Below are positions 1 through 11,583 of a stretch of DNA of 64,000 nt, in pieces; position 1 is the first letter of the stretch, and every line of letters starts with the position of its first letter. Made by a program: the position numbers and the translations under genes. Source of the DNA: Phragmites australis (Eukaryota; Streptophyta; Magnoliopsida; Poales; Poaceae); the NCBI RefSeq assembly GCF_958298935.1, contig NC_084930.1:23410001-23474000 (forward strand), read 5' to 3'. The notes under the pieces were generated by a model. The model searched no databases. It saw only the letters and a list, made by a program, of their open reading frames with translations, and was not told the DNA's origin.

Positions 1-1322
1 TTTCACTGCAACGAGATGAGTATCATGTGGTTCCTTTTCACTGCACCGAGGTTTTTATTTCTTCGATCTATGCAACTGATGGTACAACCTTGTTTCTGAC
101 GTAGATCTACAATGGCACAATTCACGGCAATCAATAGGTGGCAGGATGGGGTTGTCCATATGGCTACTTCAACGGCACGGATGCTTGGCGTCGACTTTGG
201 CCCGGTGGAGTTTATCTTCTTCACTGCTGTGAAGGCCACCCTCCGTTGACCCTATGTATGCTGTCAACCGCATTCTCCATTTGGTTCTACTGGATGGAAA
301 TTTCTCCATTATTGTTTGTCAGAATATAGATATTTTCATTAACTATAAGACATGCTTGAATGCCCATTTCTTGCTGAACTATGGCTGGCAATTTGGCAGT
401 AACGTAGTCTAGTTGTGGCTAATATGTGAGATCGTCAAGGTGCAGTTAGACCCGGATGACTGCGAAATGCTAATTGAAGTTGATTCTTAGGTTGACATTT
501 TACTGAAACGCAGAAGATTGAGATGACGTCTATCATTTCACCTTTTTGAAAGATGGCATCAATCAACCTAAGTTTGTCGATCATTTTTTGTCTTTTTGAA
601 AGATGGTGTCGCCATGATTGCAATCACGATGTATAGCTAGCTAGGTTTATGTGTTCTGAACAATATGTGATATTCTTAAATTTTGTGATATGTAAGTGTC
701 TATGTTTAGTTTTATGAACAATGTGTAATCGATATTCTGAATAATATGTGTTCGATGTTATGAACAATGTGTCAATGTTTTTAACTTGTGAATAATAAAT
801 TGGGTATATGTGTGACACTCCCCTCCCCCCATAAGTAAATTTGCTTCTTGGCGATGTTGTGAACAATGTGTCAATGTGTTTAACTTGTGAATCATAAATT
901 GTGTATATGTGTGATACTTTTCCCCATAGAAACAAATTTGCTTCCTAGCTTCAGGAAGCAAATTTGCTTATAAGCGCAAAGAGAGACACAGATGGTTTTT
1001 TTATAAAAATTCGTTTGTGACAATTAACATAGATGGGTTTTAAAAAATCCATATGTGACTCTTAGTAGTCACAGATGGGTTTAAACAAACACCGTCTATG
1101 ACTCTTAGTACTCACAGATAGTTTAAAAAAAACATTGTCTGTGGCTCTTAGAACATATAGACGGTTATTTAGAAACTCTGTCTGTGTGTAAGTGTATTAC
1201 AAACGGATCTGAAATCGTTTGTAACAAGGTTGATATCACGGACACTTTTTGCAGAAACGGAACTTATAACCATCTATGATAGTATTTAAAATCTGTCTTT
1301 AAGAAGCTGTTATGAGGTAGTA
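1..1322. mobile_element. CACTA (En/Spm-like) element copy A, right part
   Basis: This is the interior and right end of a CACTA-type DNA transposon; the left end lies outside the window. From about 985 to 1310 there are many short direct and inverted copies of a motif of the type ACAGATGGTTT / CCGTCTATGACT, the sub-terminal repeats typical of CACTA elements. Bases 1 onward align with 35643 onward in copy B, in the same orientation, up to about 36736. The right end, near GAGGTAGTA at 1322, is a degenerate form of the expected GTAGTG terminus. No transposase domain is visible, so it is probably a non-autonomous derivative. Confidence 0.7.
150..530 (+). pseudogene. Decayed unknown coding relic inside CACTA copy A
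   Basis: Conceptual translation of this stretch and of the matching stretch in copy B (about 35790-36165) gives the same peptide blocks, for example NAHFLL, DDCEML and VD.LLKRRRLR (A) or VDNVLKHRRLR (B), broken by stops and shifts in both. Protein-level similarity suggests the segment was once coding, perhaps a host exon captured by the transposon. I do not recognise the family. No intact frame longer than about 60 codons remains. Confidence 0.35.
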
Positions 1323-1917
1323 TTCATTGTTGGTAGCATTTTGACACGCCACACTAGTGGATTGCTACCTACTAGCTCGGAGTGTTCACGTTAGTGAAAA
1401 CTACCGCCATGTCTATCAAATCAATGAAAAATTTCCTCAAGTCAATGGGGTGTTCTGCATTGGTTGTGAGTGTGTGGATGAAAGGGTTTTCTGCTTAAAA
1501 ACAAAGCAGAAGTACTGCCATTTAATAATAGAAGGAAATATAGTAAAATACAACCACGTACGAACCGTCATCACGGATCACATCACATTAGGAAAATAGA
1601 GAAAAACTAGAACACCAACATGAGTCTAACACCATAAAAAAGAAGAATTAGCAATGCACACTACTAAATTTCTCCAGCAACACCAACATGGGCTAGGAGG
1701 AAGACACCAAGTGGTTTGGTTGAAGAGGGGGAACCCTAGAAAGTGAGCCTGTTGGATCATATCATCCATGTGCCTCAGGATGAAAAGTAAATGGTTTTTA
1801 GTTGCCAAGTAATAGTCATAATTAGTCTGTATTTGAAGGTTTCAAAATGAATTTTTTTCCTTATATGCTATAGGGGTTAGGATGAAGGTTCCAAAAGTCG
1901 GAAGCACAATGCACGGT
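1323..1917. repeat. 0.6 kb repeat X, copy A
   Basis: This segment matches 34486-35084 almost end to end, including the block CTACCTACTAGCT near 1366 and GATGAAGGTTCCAAAAG near 1881. In this copy it follows the right end of a CACTA element; in the other it precedes the left end of one. An 80-codon open frame (1357-1599) is not conserved in the second copy, so I do not treat it as a gene. Function unknown. Confidence 0.65.
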
Positions 1918-1989
1918 GTATTATGATAGTGAAGGGGAGTATACTTGGTTGTCTATCTATACTGTCACCCTGTGGCCATAATGCGATTA

Positions 1990-4552
1990 TCCCTCATCAA
2001 GAACGTAAAGTCAAGGTTCTATAAGGGATTGCTTGGTAAGCCCGAGCAAAATACTTTTGTAATAGATGAATCTAATCAAGATGATATCCCTCAAGTAAGT
2101 GATAAATAGAATGAGATTCTCAGTGAACCTTTTGATGAGAAGGAGGTGACACATGTGATCATCTAGATGGAGCACAACAAGGCTTGAGGCCCAGATGGCT
2201 TCCCAACATAATTTTATCAGGTCTTTTGGGAGGTCATGAAAGGGGATCTCATGTCCCTATTTTTTGATTTCCACCAATGAAAATGACTCATTTTCAAACT
2301 GAACTTTTGCGTTATTACACTAGTATCTAAAAAGTGTAATGCTTTGAAGAAAATTCAAGAATACTATCCAATATGTTTTCAGCTTTATAATATTCACTAA
2401 AATTGGCACTAACAGGATTGTCAATGTAGCTGAAAAAGTGGTGTGACCTACAATACTACTTTTATGCCTGGTCGAAATAAAATGAAAAAGTTATTATACT
2501 CCATGAGATCATTCTTGAACAATAAAAGAAAATGCAAAATTGTGTGATATTAAAGAAATTGATTTTGAGAAAGATTATGACAAGTCTAAATGATCTTTTC
2601 TTCAACAAGGCTTACACATGAAAGTATTCTCAGCACAATTGTGTGAATGGATCCAAAGCTTTATGTCAGGAGGGAATGTGGGGATTAAGGTCAACGGTGA
2701 AGTTGTCCCATACTTCCAAACACATAAAGGACTTAGACAGGGAGATCCTCTCTCGCCAGTCCTTTTTAATATTTTTGCAGATATACTTGCAATAATAATT
2801 TCAAGGGCCAAAGAAGATGAACAAATATAAGGAGTTGTACCATATCTTGTGGATGATGCATTGTCTATTCTGCAATATGCAAATGACACCATTATTTTTA
2901 TGGACCATAACTTGGCGCATGCAAATAATATGAAACCCATGTTATGTGTCTTTGAAACAGCTATCTGGGCTCAAGATAAACTTCCACAAAAGTGAATTGT
3001 TCTGTTATTGTGATGCAAGGAATATTAAGACCAATAAAACAATTATTTTTGTGTGATATTGGGAATCACCCATTTAAATAGCTTGGCATACCTATGCATT
3101 ATAGAAAACTGCAGAACAATGATTGGAGGGATGTAGAGAGATTTAAAAAGAATCTGAGTAGTTGGAACAAAAAGCTTATGTATGCTAGAGGCTGTTTAGT
3201 GCTCATAAACTCAATCTTAAACAGCCTTCCTATGTTTATGATGTCTTTTTATGAAATTACTCGAGAGGTGCTGAAGAGACTAGACTATCTATGATCCAAA
3301 TTCTTTTGGTATGGGATAATCATAAGAAGAAATATAGGCTAGTGCGATGGAATATCCTATACCAACCAAAGGACCAGGGTGGATCTAGAATTACTGATTG
3401 ATCGGTCCAAAATATTTGCTTCCTCATCAAATGGCTATATAAGCAACTAAACGAGGATGGTGATTGGCAAATGTTACTCAGAAATAAATACTTAGGTAAT
3501 ATTGCACTCACTTAGGTGGAAGGAAAACAAAAAAATTCCCACTTTCTGGACTAGCTTGATGAAAGTTAAGAGTGAATTCCTCAAATGGGAATCTTTTCAA
3601 ATACATGAAGAAATCCATATTAGATTTTGGATTGAAAAATGATTAGAGAATAGGATCCTTAGTGATCAATACTTGCAACTATATCATGTTTCTAGGAGAC
3701 AACATGCCACAGTTGCAGAAGTAATGAGAACAATACCCCCAAATGTATCTTTTCCGTCGACCAATCATTCGAGAAAAACTAATTGCCTGATACAATCTAG
3801 TGTCAAAGTTAGTGCATATTAACCTCTCTGATGAACATGACATATTTAGATGGGGACTACATACGAATTGGAGTTTTTCAGTCCATTCTACAAACATATG
3901 ATTAATAAGCCCATTATGTTCCCAAATAAATAGTTGTGGAAACTTAAGCTCCCACTTAAAATAAAGATCTTTCTTTGGTACTTAGAAAGATGAGTAATCT
4001 TTACCAAAGGTTACTTCGCCAAAATAAATTGGAATGGTAGCCATAAATGCAATTTTTCCAGCTACAATGAAAATATTGAACATCTCTTTTTTGAGTTTCA
4101 CTTTGCTAACTCATTACGATGCAAGTCAAAATAGCTCTGGACATTAACAAACCTAGAGATTTATACCATATTATAGGTGGTTGGCTAGGTGACTTATGTG
4201 CAAGTAAAAAGAAAATAATATTTGTTGGTCTGGCTGCATTTTTATGAGAAATTTGGTTATATTGTAATGATATTGTGTTTAATATGAAAACAATAACTTC
4301 TTCTATGTAGGCACTGCTCAGGGTATTTACTGGCTAAGATTCTGGAGATTGATGCAGCAAAAAAGCGAGAGGGAAAATATATGCATGGTGTGCTAAGCTT
4401 TGGAGGTGGTAGCCATGGAGTTCTTAGCCAAGAATAGGTGGCGGTTTAGTACTAGACTATGTAATTGATGATTTATAATGATGTGGTCTTTAACGCTTTA
4501 TTTCCTCTCAATATTAGGCTATGAGCTGAGATGATATAATAATGAATGAGAG
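1990..4552 (+). mobile_element. Degenerate LINE (L1-type non-LTR retrotransposon)
   Basis: A decayed LINE ORF2 runs left to right. About 2010-2280 encodes the region before the reverse transcriptase, with the hallmark GPDGFP after a stop. 2618-2830 holds the RT core with RQGDPLSP, about 2865-2900 a degenerate active-site box (YAND in place of YADD), and 3070-3290 the FKYLGIP-like and following region. About 3930-4150 resembles the zinc-binding domain after plant LINE RTs (KLPLKIKIFLW). Stops and frameshifts are frequent throughout. No clear poly-A tail or target duplication is visible; the end is placed where similarity to LINE 3' tails fades, near 4552. Confidence 0.8.
2602..3294 (+). pseudogene. 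LINE reverse transcriptase core, broken
   Basis: The best preserved part of the LINE at 1990-4552. One frame (2618-2830, 70 codons) reads through the conserved RQGDPLSP box and FNIFAD; a second (3094-3294) carries the LSSWNKK...LINSILNSLP block of the RT thumb. The intervening active-site box reads Y-A-N-D, so one catalytic aspartate is lost. In life this enzyme copies element RNA at a nicked target; this copy cannot encode an active enzyme. Confidence 0.8.
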
Positions 4553-5476
4553 TTGAATACATCACATGATGCAAAAGGTCAGAACTTTTTTTCACGGTCT
4601 ACAGAATACGGGGAAGGCAAAATAGTACAAATAATTTATAATAGTGACCATATTAATTTGCCGCTCATTAGATTTGTCTATGCAACATGCTGCGATTGAC
4701 TCAACACGTATTCCCTCAAATTGGGAAACCGATCGATATGTGTACGCAGCTAGCTATGTGATGCACGAAATGGTAAGAAAGACGACAAGATGCATGTCAC
4801 TTGAGTGCAGTTGCAAGCCAAAATTGTGGACATTTGAAGCTTAATTCAAGCAGCATTCTTGTTAAGAAGATTAATCGAAGCAGCGGGAGTGATTTTTTTT
4901 AAAAGCTAATTTTTTATGCTCCAATTTTTCAATAATGTTCTAATAATACTTTATATATGTACATCATTCATACAAACTGTAACGTTCTACTCTATAATTA
5001 AAGCATAAATCAATCGAAAATTCAAATTTCTAGCAACATGTTCCCTGTAATTGAGGTATAACTGATAATAACATCATAGGTAAAACATAAAATGATATGA
5101 ACAGTATATAAAGCTCCACACAATAAAACTATATTATACACCTATTTATGGCATATACAACATTGGTTCTTCTACTTCAAACGAGAATTTAACACAAGCG
5201 TCGTACTACTAAAAATTGAGTTTTATAGCATGATTAGGGTTATTGACACTGTGATGAAGTGGTGTGCGCTGCAAAACTCCATATTATATAAATGTATGAA
5301 TGCCATGATACAACTCTATTTGATAGTTTTGTGCTAGATGATGAAAGCCTCTCATGCAACTCCATGTACCGTTACGGGTCACAACACGATGACGATGACC
5401 GGCTTTTATCTCCATATGAAATGCATGTGAATTGACATCAATTCTGATTTTTTTTTATAACTCCTCATAATGAATA
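4553..5476. other. AT-rich gap without recognisable gene
   Basis: No coding similarity or transposon terminus could be seen in this stretch. Open frames are at most 66 codons and show no domain. It separates the decayed LINE from the target duplication of the large Sirevirus and may be old, degraded intergenic sequence. Confidence 0.5.
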
Positions 5477-5481
5477 ACACC
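5477..5481. repeat. Target-site duplication ACACC, left
   Basis: The five bases before the 5' LTR equal the five bases after the 3' LTR (31859-31863). A 5-bp duplication is normal for Ty1/copia integrase and fixes both ends of the 26 kb nested element. Confidence 0.9.
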
Positions 5482-7432
5482 TGAGAAACCAAGTTGAAAT
5501 GTGACTTGTTTTATATGTGATGAGTGATTGACAAGGTTGTGAATTTGGTTTGATAATTGTTGGATTGCATAAGAATCTATATATACTGCAATTATGATCA
5601 TGACTAACCAAAGTTGCAGAGGAAATGGAGTTGGCGTTTTTGTCTCTGAGTCTAGAAAAATTGTACTCGGCGAATGATCCGGTGCTGGGAATTTTGTACA
5701 CGCCAGATGATTCGGTATCTGGGAACACTACACATCGGAGCATTTCAACTCAGAAGAAAAAGGTAAAGTACACGCCAGATAGTCTGACGATGGGCACAGT
5801 GAACGTCTAAGCATTTCTTGCAGAGAGGTTGAAATCGACTTTGGTGGACATACATGTATCGGATGGTCCGACGATGGAAGATGTGAATGCCAAAGAATAC
5901 ACCATACCATTTGTTGTAGAGAAATTGCAAAATGGTTATGTGGTGGAGACGAACTCGTCGGATGGTCTGGCGATGAGAAGTTGTGTATGCCAGATTATTT
6001 CTTACAGAGAGGATTCCAGATGGCAAGTCTGGGGAGTTGAACAGGTTGGATGGTCCAGCACTCAGGATGTGTGGATGCTGGATCATCCGACATTTATGAT
6101 TTTTTCTAGGATATGTCTTAAGTTGAGGATTTCATTTTGGAACTAACTAGAGATGGTTTGGAGATATGTGTTTTCTTGTCTTGTGTTGTGCAGGTGATGG
6201 ATGCAACTTGGCGGCCGATGGCTAGATGATTGGGGCCAAGCGGGGTGCTTGGTGTCAACAATCGAGGAAACTGCGCGGAGTCAAGGGTGATCCTAGCTGT
6301 GCACATGGAGGTCAAGCTAAGTATGGAAGGATGGATAAAGATGGCGTGTTGACGAGTCAAGCGAAGGGGATATCGGTACACGTGAGAAGACAGTCCGAAG
6401 GGATCGAGAGCAGGAGAGAGTTGCCAATGGTCAAGATCGCAAGACAAATTACACGTGTCAACATCGGAATTCTTGCTTGGGGTCAGAGCAAGCGGTAGTG
6501 AGTAATGCTTTGAGGACCGTGCAAGATGGTTTCGCGGTTTGGCCTCAAAACCGTGGAAGGATGGAGTGCACGTGGTATAATCACGAAGCTTGCGTCGAGG
6601 CGAAGCGAAGTCATGAAGAAGCCATGGTCATTAGATGGATGTAGTGAAAAATAAACCAAAATACCCCGATGGTAGGTTGGAGGCCATTGGAAGAGATAAG
6701 TATTTTGGGAACAAGGAATCTTAAGGGTTAAGGTACCTCCATAGGCCTATAAATAGAGGGGAAGGGCTGTGTGGGAATTTTGATTCAGCCATTTAAGCCT
6801 TGAGAGATAGGTTTTACAGAAGAGGAAAGGAGAGCTTAGCCATTGTAATGGGTGAGAGCTTTTTGTGAGGAAATCATCGTGTAATCTGCTGAAAATAGGG
6901 TTATCCTCCACAAGAAATAAAGGGATTATTTCTTTCGATGCTTATGTTCATCTCCTTGTAGTCTCTTTCTATTGGCTCCCTTGCTTTGTTGTGAGTTTTT
7001 CCTTTTAGGTTGTTATTTTTGTTTTTGGTTGGAGGCTGAAATATTCCTACATTGAGAAGTTATTCTTCTTGTTGGTAGAGGGTGAATCTTCTCATATGAG
7101 TCGGTTTTGAACCATCCCAACCCTCTAAATCCATCAACTTGGCAAATCTCTTCTTCCGGTGACAAGTTCTCTTGTGTTTAGGAGTGTTTCTTCAAGTTGA
7201 TTGTTTTCTTGCGCTATGACTCATGATATGACCTTAAACGGAACCTAGAGTTATCATCTATCGAAAACGAGCATTTGTTGTTAAAGTCTTGCAATCTATT
7301 TTTGTCTCTATTTTGCTTCTGCATGTAGTTTTGAGGTGCGTTGGGTTCAAGAATAGGAGAAGGTCATCAATTTTGTATGTAATTTGTTTAGGTGTCTATT
7401 CACCCCCTATAGTCATCATTCTCGGTCATACA
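5482..7432 (+). repeat. 5' LTR of the large Sirevirus
   Basis: Starts TGAGAAACCAAG and ends GGTCATACA, two bases before the primer binding site; 1951 bp. Between about 5660 and 6090 it holds at least seven copies of a palindromic motif close to CCGGATGGTCCGG. A TATA box follows at 6748. The 3' copy is similar in length once its inserted element is removed, but differs at many positions and small indels, implying an old insertion. Confidence 0.9.
6748..6757 (+). promoter_or_regulatory. Likely TATA box of the Sirevirus LTR
   Basis: CTATAAATAG lies about 690 bp before the LTR end, followed by a short GC-richer leader. The 3' LTR has CTATAAATT at the matching place (about 31173). This is the usual position for the U3/R boundary promoter. 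Confidence 0.65.
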
Positions 7433-7434
7433 AT

Positions 7435-7446
7435 TGGTTTCAGAGC
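7435..7446 (+). promoter_or_regulatory. Primer binding site (initiator tRNA-Met type)
   Basis: TGGTTTCAGAGC stands two bases after the LTR end. It differs by one base from the canonical TGGTATCAGAGC complementary to the 3' end of plant initiator tRNA-Met, which primes minus-strand DNA synthesis in most Ty1/copia elements. Confidence 0.9.
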
Positions 7447-7472
7447 TGGTTTGAACACTTGTTGACCTTAAC

Positions 7473-8985
7473 ATGCTATGTGATCCGTATGCGATAATAG
7501 AGAGGCATGGAAAGATCTCGCTCTTTGAAGGTCGAGATTTTTCATACTGGAAAGTGCATATGGAGGCTTATCTCTTAAGCCAAGAAAGTGCAATATGGGA
7601 GGTTGTAGACTCCAACTATGAGATCCCTACTTCTCGTACTATTTAGGTTCAAATTGAACAATATAAAGCGAACAAAAAGGCTAGGAATATATTGTTCACA
7701 AGCCTGAGTCGTAATGAGTTTAATAGAGTCTAGCACCTCCATACTGCCCGAGAGATTTGGACTACTCTTAGTGTCTTTCATGAGGGCACTAACCAAATTA
7801 AGGCTTGGCGCTAGAACACATACAACCAAGAATATCAAATGTTCATGTAGGGTCCCAGAGAGTTTTTGGATGCTATGTTTGCTAAATTTGATGGAATTGT
7901 GAGTAACCTTAGATCCACTAGGGTTTTGCTCTACTCCAATCATGAGAGAACGATCAAGCTTTAGCATACGAAAAGTGAAGATCTCAAGCATGGAAGAGTC
8001 ATCCAACTATGACACATTGACTTGTGATGAACTATTTAGTAAGGTGAAATCCACCGAGATCGCCAAGGCGGCAAGAATAGGCTCAGAAACCCCTTGTCTC
8101 AGAACATGGTGTTTGTTTCAAGATGTAGCGGTGGCAGTTAGTCTAGAGTTGGTATTTCTTGTGCTAACCCCTTAACTGGTGGATTTGCTTTGTCTTCCTT
8201 AGTCTCTATCATAGAGGAGTAGGTGAATGTGCTTGATGATGAGGATCTTACACTGATTGTGAAAAAGTTCACCTGCTTCTACAACAACCGTCAAGATCAG
8301 AGAAGGGGTGGTTCTCGGACCTACTTTGAGTGTAGTGACACCACCTACTTCAAGGCAGACTACCCCAAGTACAAGAAGAGGGAAGATCATAGCAACGACC
8401 ACGACAAGTCCAAGAAGCCCTTCTTCAAGAACTGAGACAAGATGGCCAAGAAGTCAGTCAAGACGACGTCAAGGACGTTTATGGCGGCGCTCAACAACGT
8501 CGATACCTCCTCAAGCAAAGAGGAAAGCTTGGAGGAAGAGGAGCAGCCCATGAAGAATAAGAAGGCCAAGGACTTTTCCGACCTATGCTTCATGGCAGAT
8601 GACAACAACAGTGACCCCGAGCTAAATCCCTCTATGGTATTGCCTTCATATGACCAGGTTTCTGCTCAAATCGATACCTTGAATGATGCTCTTGTTAGCC
8701 AGGATAGGTTACTTAAAGAAAGTTATGCGTGAGTTAAAGGAGCTTAGGCTTAAGTATGAGTCTGTGTCTACTGAGTTTGTATTGCTTAGGTCTAGGCCTA
8801 ATGATAAGGAGTGTGAGAGTTGTTTGGTGGTCATGGTTGAACTTACTGAGCTTTAGACTCTGCATGCTTAAGTTGCTACTTGGCTTGAGACTACTGAGAA
8901 AAAACTCCTTGAGGAGGTGTCTAGATCTACTCTCTTAGGCGTCTGCAAGAATTGCCCTTTCCTTGCAAAAGATATTGAACTGAAA
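7473..8985 (+). pseudogene. Sirevirus gag, first part (broken)
   Basis: The ATG at 7473 opens a frame reading LFEGRDFSYWKVHMEAYL, typical of the copia gag (UBN2-type) domain, and runs 58 codons to a stop at 7647. The gag domain continues in other frames to about 8030. A zinc knuckle at 8322-8363 reads YFECSDTTYFKADYP: three of its four metal ligands (two Cys and the His) have become Tyr, so it should not bind zinc. A lysine/serine-rich and acidic stretch (8442-8732) and a coiled-coil-like region follow, up to the solo LTR that splits the gene at 8993. Several in-frame stops show it is dead. Confidence 0.8.
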
Positions 8986-8992
8986 GTAGTGT

Positions 8993-10710
8993 TGAAAGGA
9001 TCGAATGATCCAAGAGGGGGGGGGTGAATTGGGCAATTAAAAAAAATTCTTCCGATTTCTAGAACAAGAGCAACCTTATCCTAGAAGCAAAAAGCACAAG
9101 GAGAAATACAGAAACAAAGGTTTGCACAAAAGTAAATCCTCAAAGTAAATACAGGAATATAAAGAGATGGAGAAAAGAACACCGGAATTTGTACCGAGGT
9201 ATCGAGGAGTTGGCACTCCCCTAGTCCTCGTTGGAGTATCCACTAAGGATATCGCTCTCCCTTGAGTCACCAAGACTCAAGTGCTCCCTCATGATTGCCA
9301 CTTCTCCATCTCCAGATTGGTGGGCATCAAACCAAGTACAAGCTCTTCTGGATATCCCACAAGAACTCCAAGAGCTCACCGAGAACACGTCCAATCACCA
9401 AGACCAGCTAGGTGTTGCCAACCACTAAGAGTAACAAGCCAATAGCTTCACTTGAGCAAGATCAAGCCTAGACTATAGCTAGATGCATACTTGCTACTCT
9501 CCAATCACTAACGATGTCCTTAATCTTCAATTAGGGACTTGGAAATCAACTCAAATGCTCTCTCTTGCTTCTTGATGACACATACAGTGTATGAACTCCT
9601 CTGGATCACAAGAGCGAGGAATGAAACCAAATTGGAGGGGTATAAATAGGCTAGAGATTCAAATTATAGCCGTTGCCTAACCAACAACTTTTTCTGTTAT
9701 CACCGGATGGTCCAGTGAGTATATCCTTAATCACACCAGACAATCCAGTGAGTACAATTTTCATACCCAAGTGCCAGCCGTCATTAGCCGTTACTGCTAA
9801 GAATTAGTCTGGTGATAAGCATCCTATGATCAATACACTGACACCGGACCATCCTGTCAGTTGAACCAAACTTCACTTTGCAAGCCTCTCTGTAGAAAAT
9901 ACTTTGATGCTCATACATATCTATCACCGAACCACCCAGTGAGTAGACCACTTCAAACTGCACGAAGAAACCTCTTTGCATAAATTAATCTGTTAATCTC
10001 AACTTTTAATCACCGGATAATCCGGTGAGTACAAATCTCTTAGGTCACCAGAAAAGCTTCTCTGCAAGAATTAGTCTGGTGAGTACATATTTCCATCACC
10101 GATAATCCGTTGAGTTCAACTTCATTTTCCCAGAAAAATTTCCTTATGCTAAAATTAGTCTGGTGCTTTAAACACACTAACACCGGAAAAATTTTGTAAC
10201 ACTTCTAAAAATTTTGTACACGTGTCAACTAAAAAAAATATCCGGTGATACCCTGTCCTTGATCATTGGAGCATCCGGTAAACATAGAAGTGCTTTTCCT
10301 CCAATTCAAACTTTCCTTGGGCTCTAACTTCTTAACATCTCAACCACAGACTTCTATAAGCTCCCTAGTGCTAGAATTTCACAAGTGTGCATCAAACCAT
10401 GTCTAGGCTCAACTAGGTCAAGCCACTACTCTTAGCACCACTTTATAGTACAGTCAAAAGACTAAGAAAGGAAACCTATACTACTCTAAGTGTCATTCAT
10501 CTCCTTTGTGACACTTAGAACTAGAAGATCCTTAATCTTGATGCACATGTTCTTTGATCGACCATTTTATCGCTTTAGAGACTAAGAGTACCCAAAAATC
10601 ATTGTATACTAAATTTTTTATTCCCTTGAAAAAAAATTGTTAGTCACAATGATACGGTTCTCATTAATCACCGAAACACTTACTAGTTACCTAGGGGCCT
10701 AGATGCTACA
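8993..10710 (-). mobile_element. Solo LTR of a different Sirevirus family, inserted in gag
   Basis: The segment starts TGAAAGGATCG and ends GATGCTACA, flanked by perfect AGTGT duplications (8988-8992, 10711-10715). The gag frame resumes right after it with IKELESTLKIVGSLND. It has no internal domain and no second LTR, so it is a solo LTR, left after recombination between two LTRs. The G-run followed by GTGAATTGGG near its left end is the reverse complement of the 3' LTR tail usual in this group, giving the minus strand. It carries six or more CACCGGATNNTCCGGTGAG-like palindromes between 9700 and 10120. Confidence 0.9.
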
Positions 10711-10715
10711 AGTGT

Positions 10716-11583
10716 GCATTAAGGAGTTGGAATCTACATTGAAGATTGTTGGGAGTTTGAATGATGTGCAGCTGAATTGCTCCATCTGCATCATCTTTCA
10801 GAACAAACTCAGCTGGGTTAGAGAGCAAGTTGAGAAGCTTTTGGTCGAGAATGAGTGTCTCCTATCTCTAGTGGAGAAATTCTCAGAGGATAAGGGGAAA
10901 ATGAATTTGATCTTGGCCAAGATCAAGGTGTGTACTGATAAGGCGGGTTTGGCTCTTGCGTTAGGTTTTCAGAAGGTAGCTTACAATGGGATTGGGAAGA
11001 CTGTTTTTACCATACATACTACCTAGAGGCTGAAAAGTCCAAAATCAATACTACATCACAACCCACCAAGAAACCCACATCATCACCTGCCAACAAGAAA
11101 CCCAAGAAAGCTCCACAACCAAAGATAGGAGCCCCTATGAGAAAGCCTAGAGTGATTAGCAGTCGAGTTCCTGAGAGACACTATCGTTGCACCTACTGCT
11201 AGAGAGATGGTCACCTTATTAGGTTTTGCTTTCCCCGTATGAGGGATGAGTGGCGTGAGTGGGAGTGGAGTACTTGGGACATGTACCACTCCTCTTTTGG
11301 TGTACATGAACCTTTTCTCACCCTTACTCATGAAGATTTGGTGCTTCCCATTTTCTTCCTAGAGGTGGTGCCTAGCGTACATCATACCATGATTAATAAG
11401 ATTTTGGTTCACATGTGAGAGGCTTTGAGTTGCAGTGCAATGGCGGACCATGTTTCCCTTTCGTGGCACTCACCCTCAGTGCACTAGTGTTGATTCGCAT
11501 GCACCTACTTCTACTGCTTCAAGACGGATGACCCAGTACTTCACTCCCAAGAGGTTTTTGTCTAACCCCAGTACTGAGCTATC
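10716..11583 (+). pseudogene. Sirevirus gag, second part with second zinc knuckle (broken)
   Basis: Continues gag after the solo LTR. A 107-codon frame (10703-11026) is rich in Leu, Glu and Lys in a coiled-coil pattern (LSWVREQVEKLLVENECLL). A second zinc knuckle of form C-x2-C-x4-H-x4-C lies at 11188-11229 (CTYC...H...C) with a stop codon inside it. Two zinc knuckles and a long coiled coil fit the large gag of maize Opie/Ji-type Sireviruses. The frame then fades and stops at the gypsy-derived segment. Confidence 0.7.

Noticed and set aside
1357..1599. 80-codon frame as a small gene
   Set aside because: The second copy of the same repeat (34486-35084) has stops and shifts in it; no domain.
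5465..6498. Overlapping frames of 60 to 113 codons on both strands
   Set aside because: They fall in the LTR of the large Sirevirus and are not conserved in the other LTR.
9231..9428. 65-codon frame on the plus strand
   Set aside because: Inside a solo LTR; no domain and no counterpart in other LTRs.
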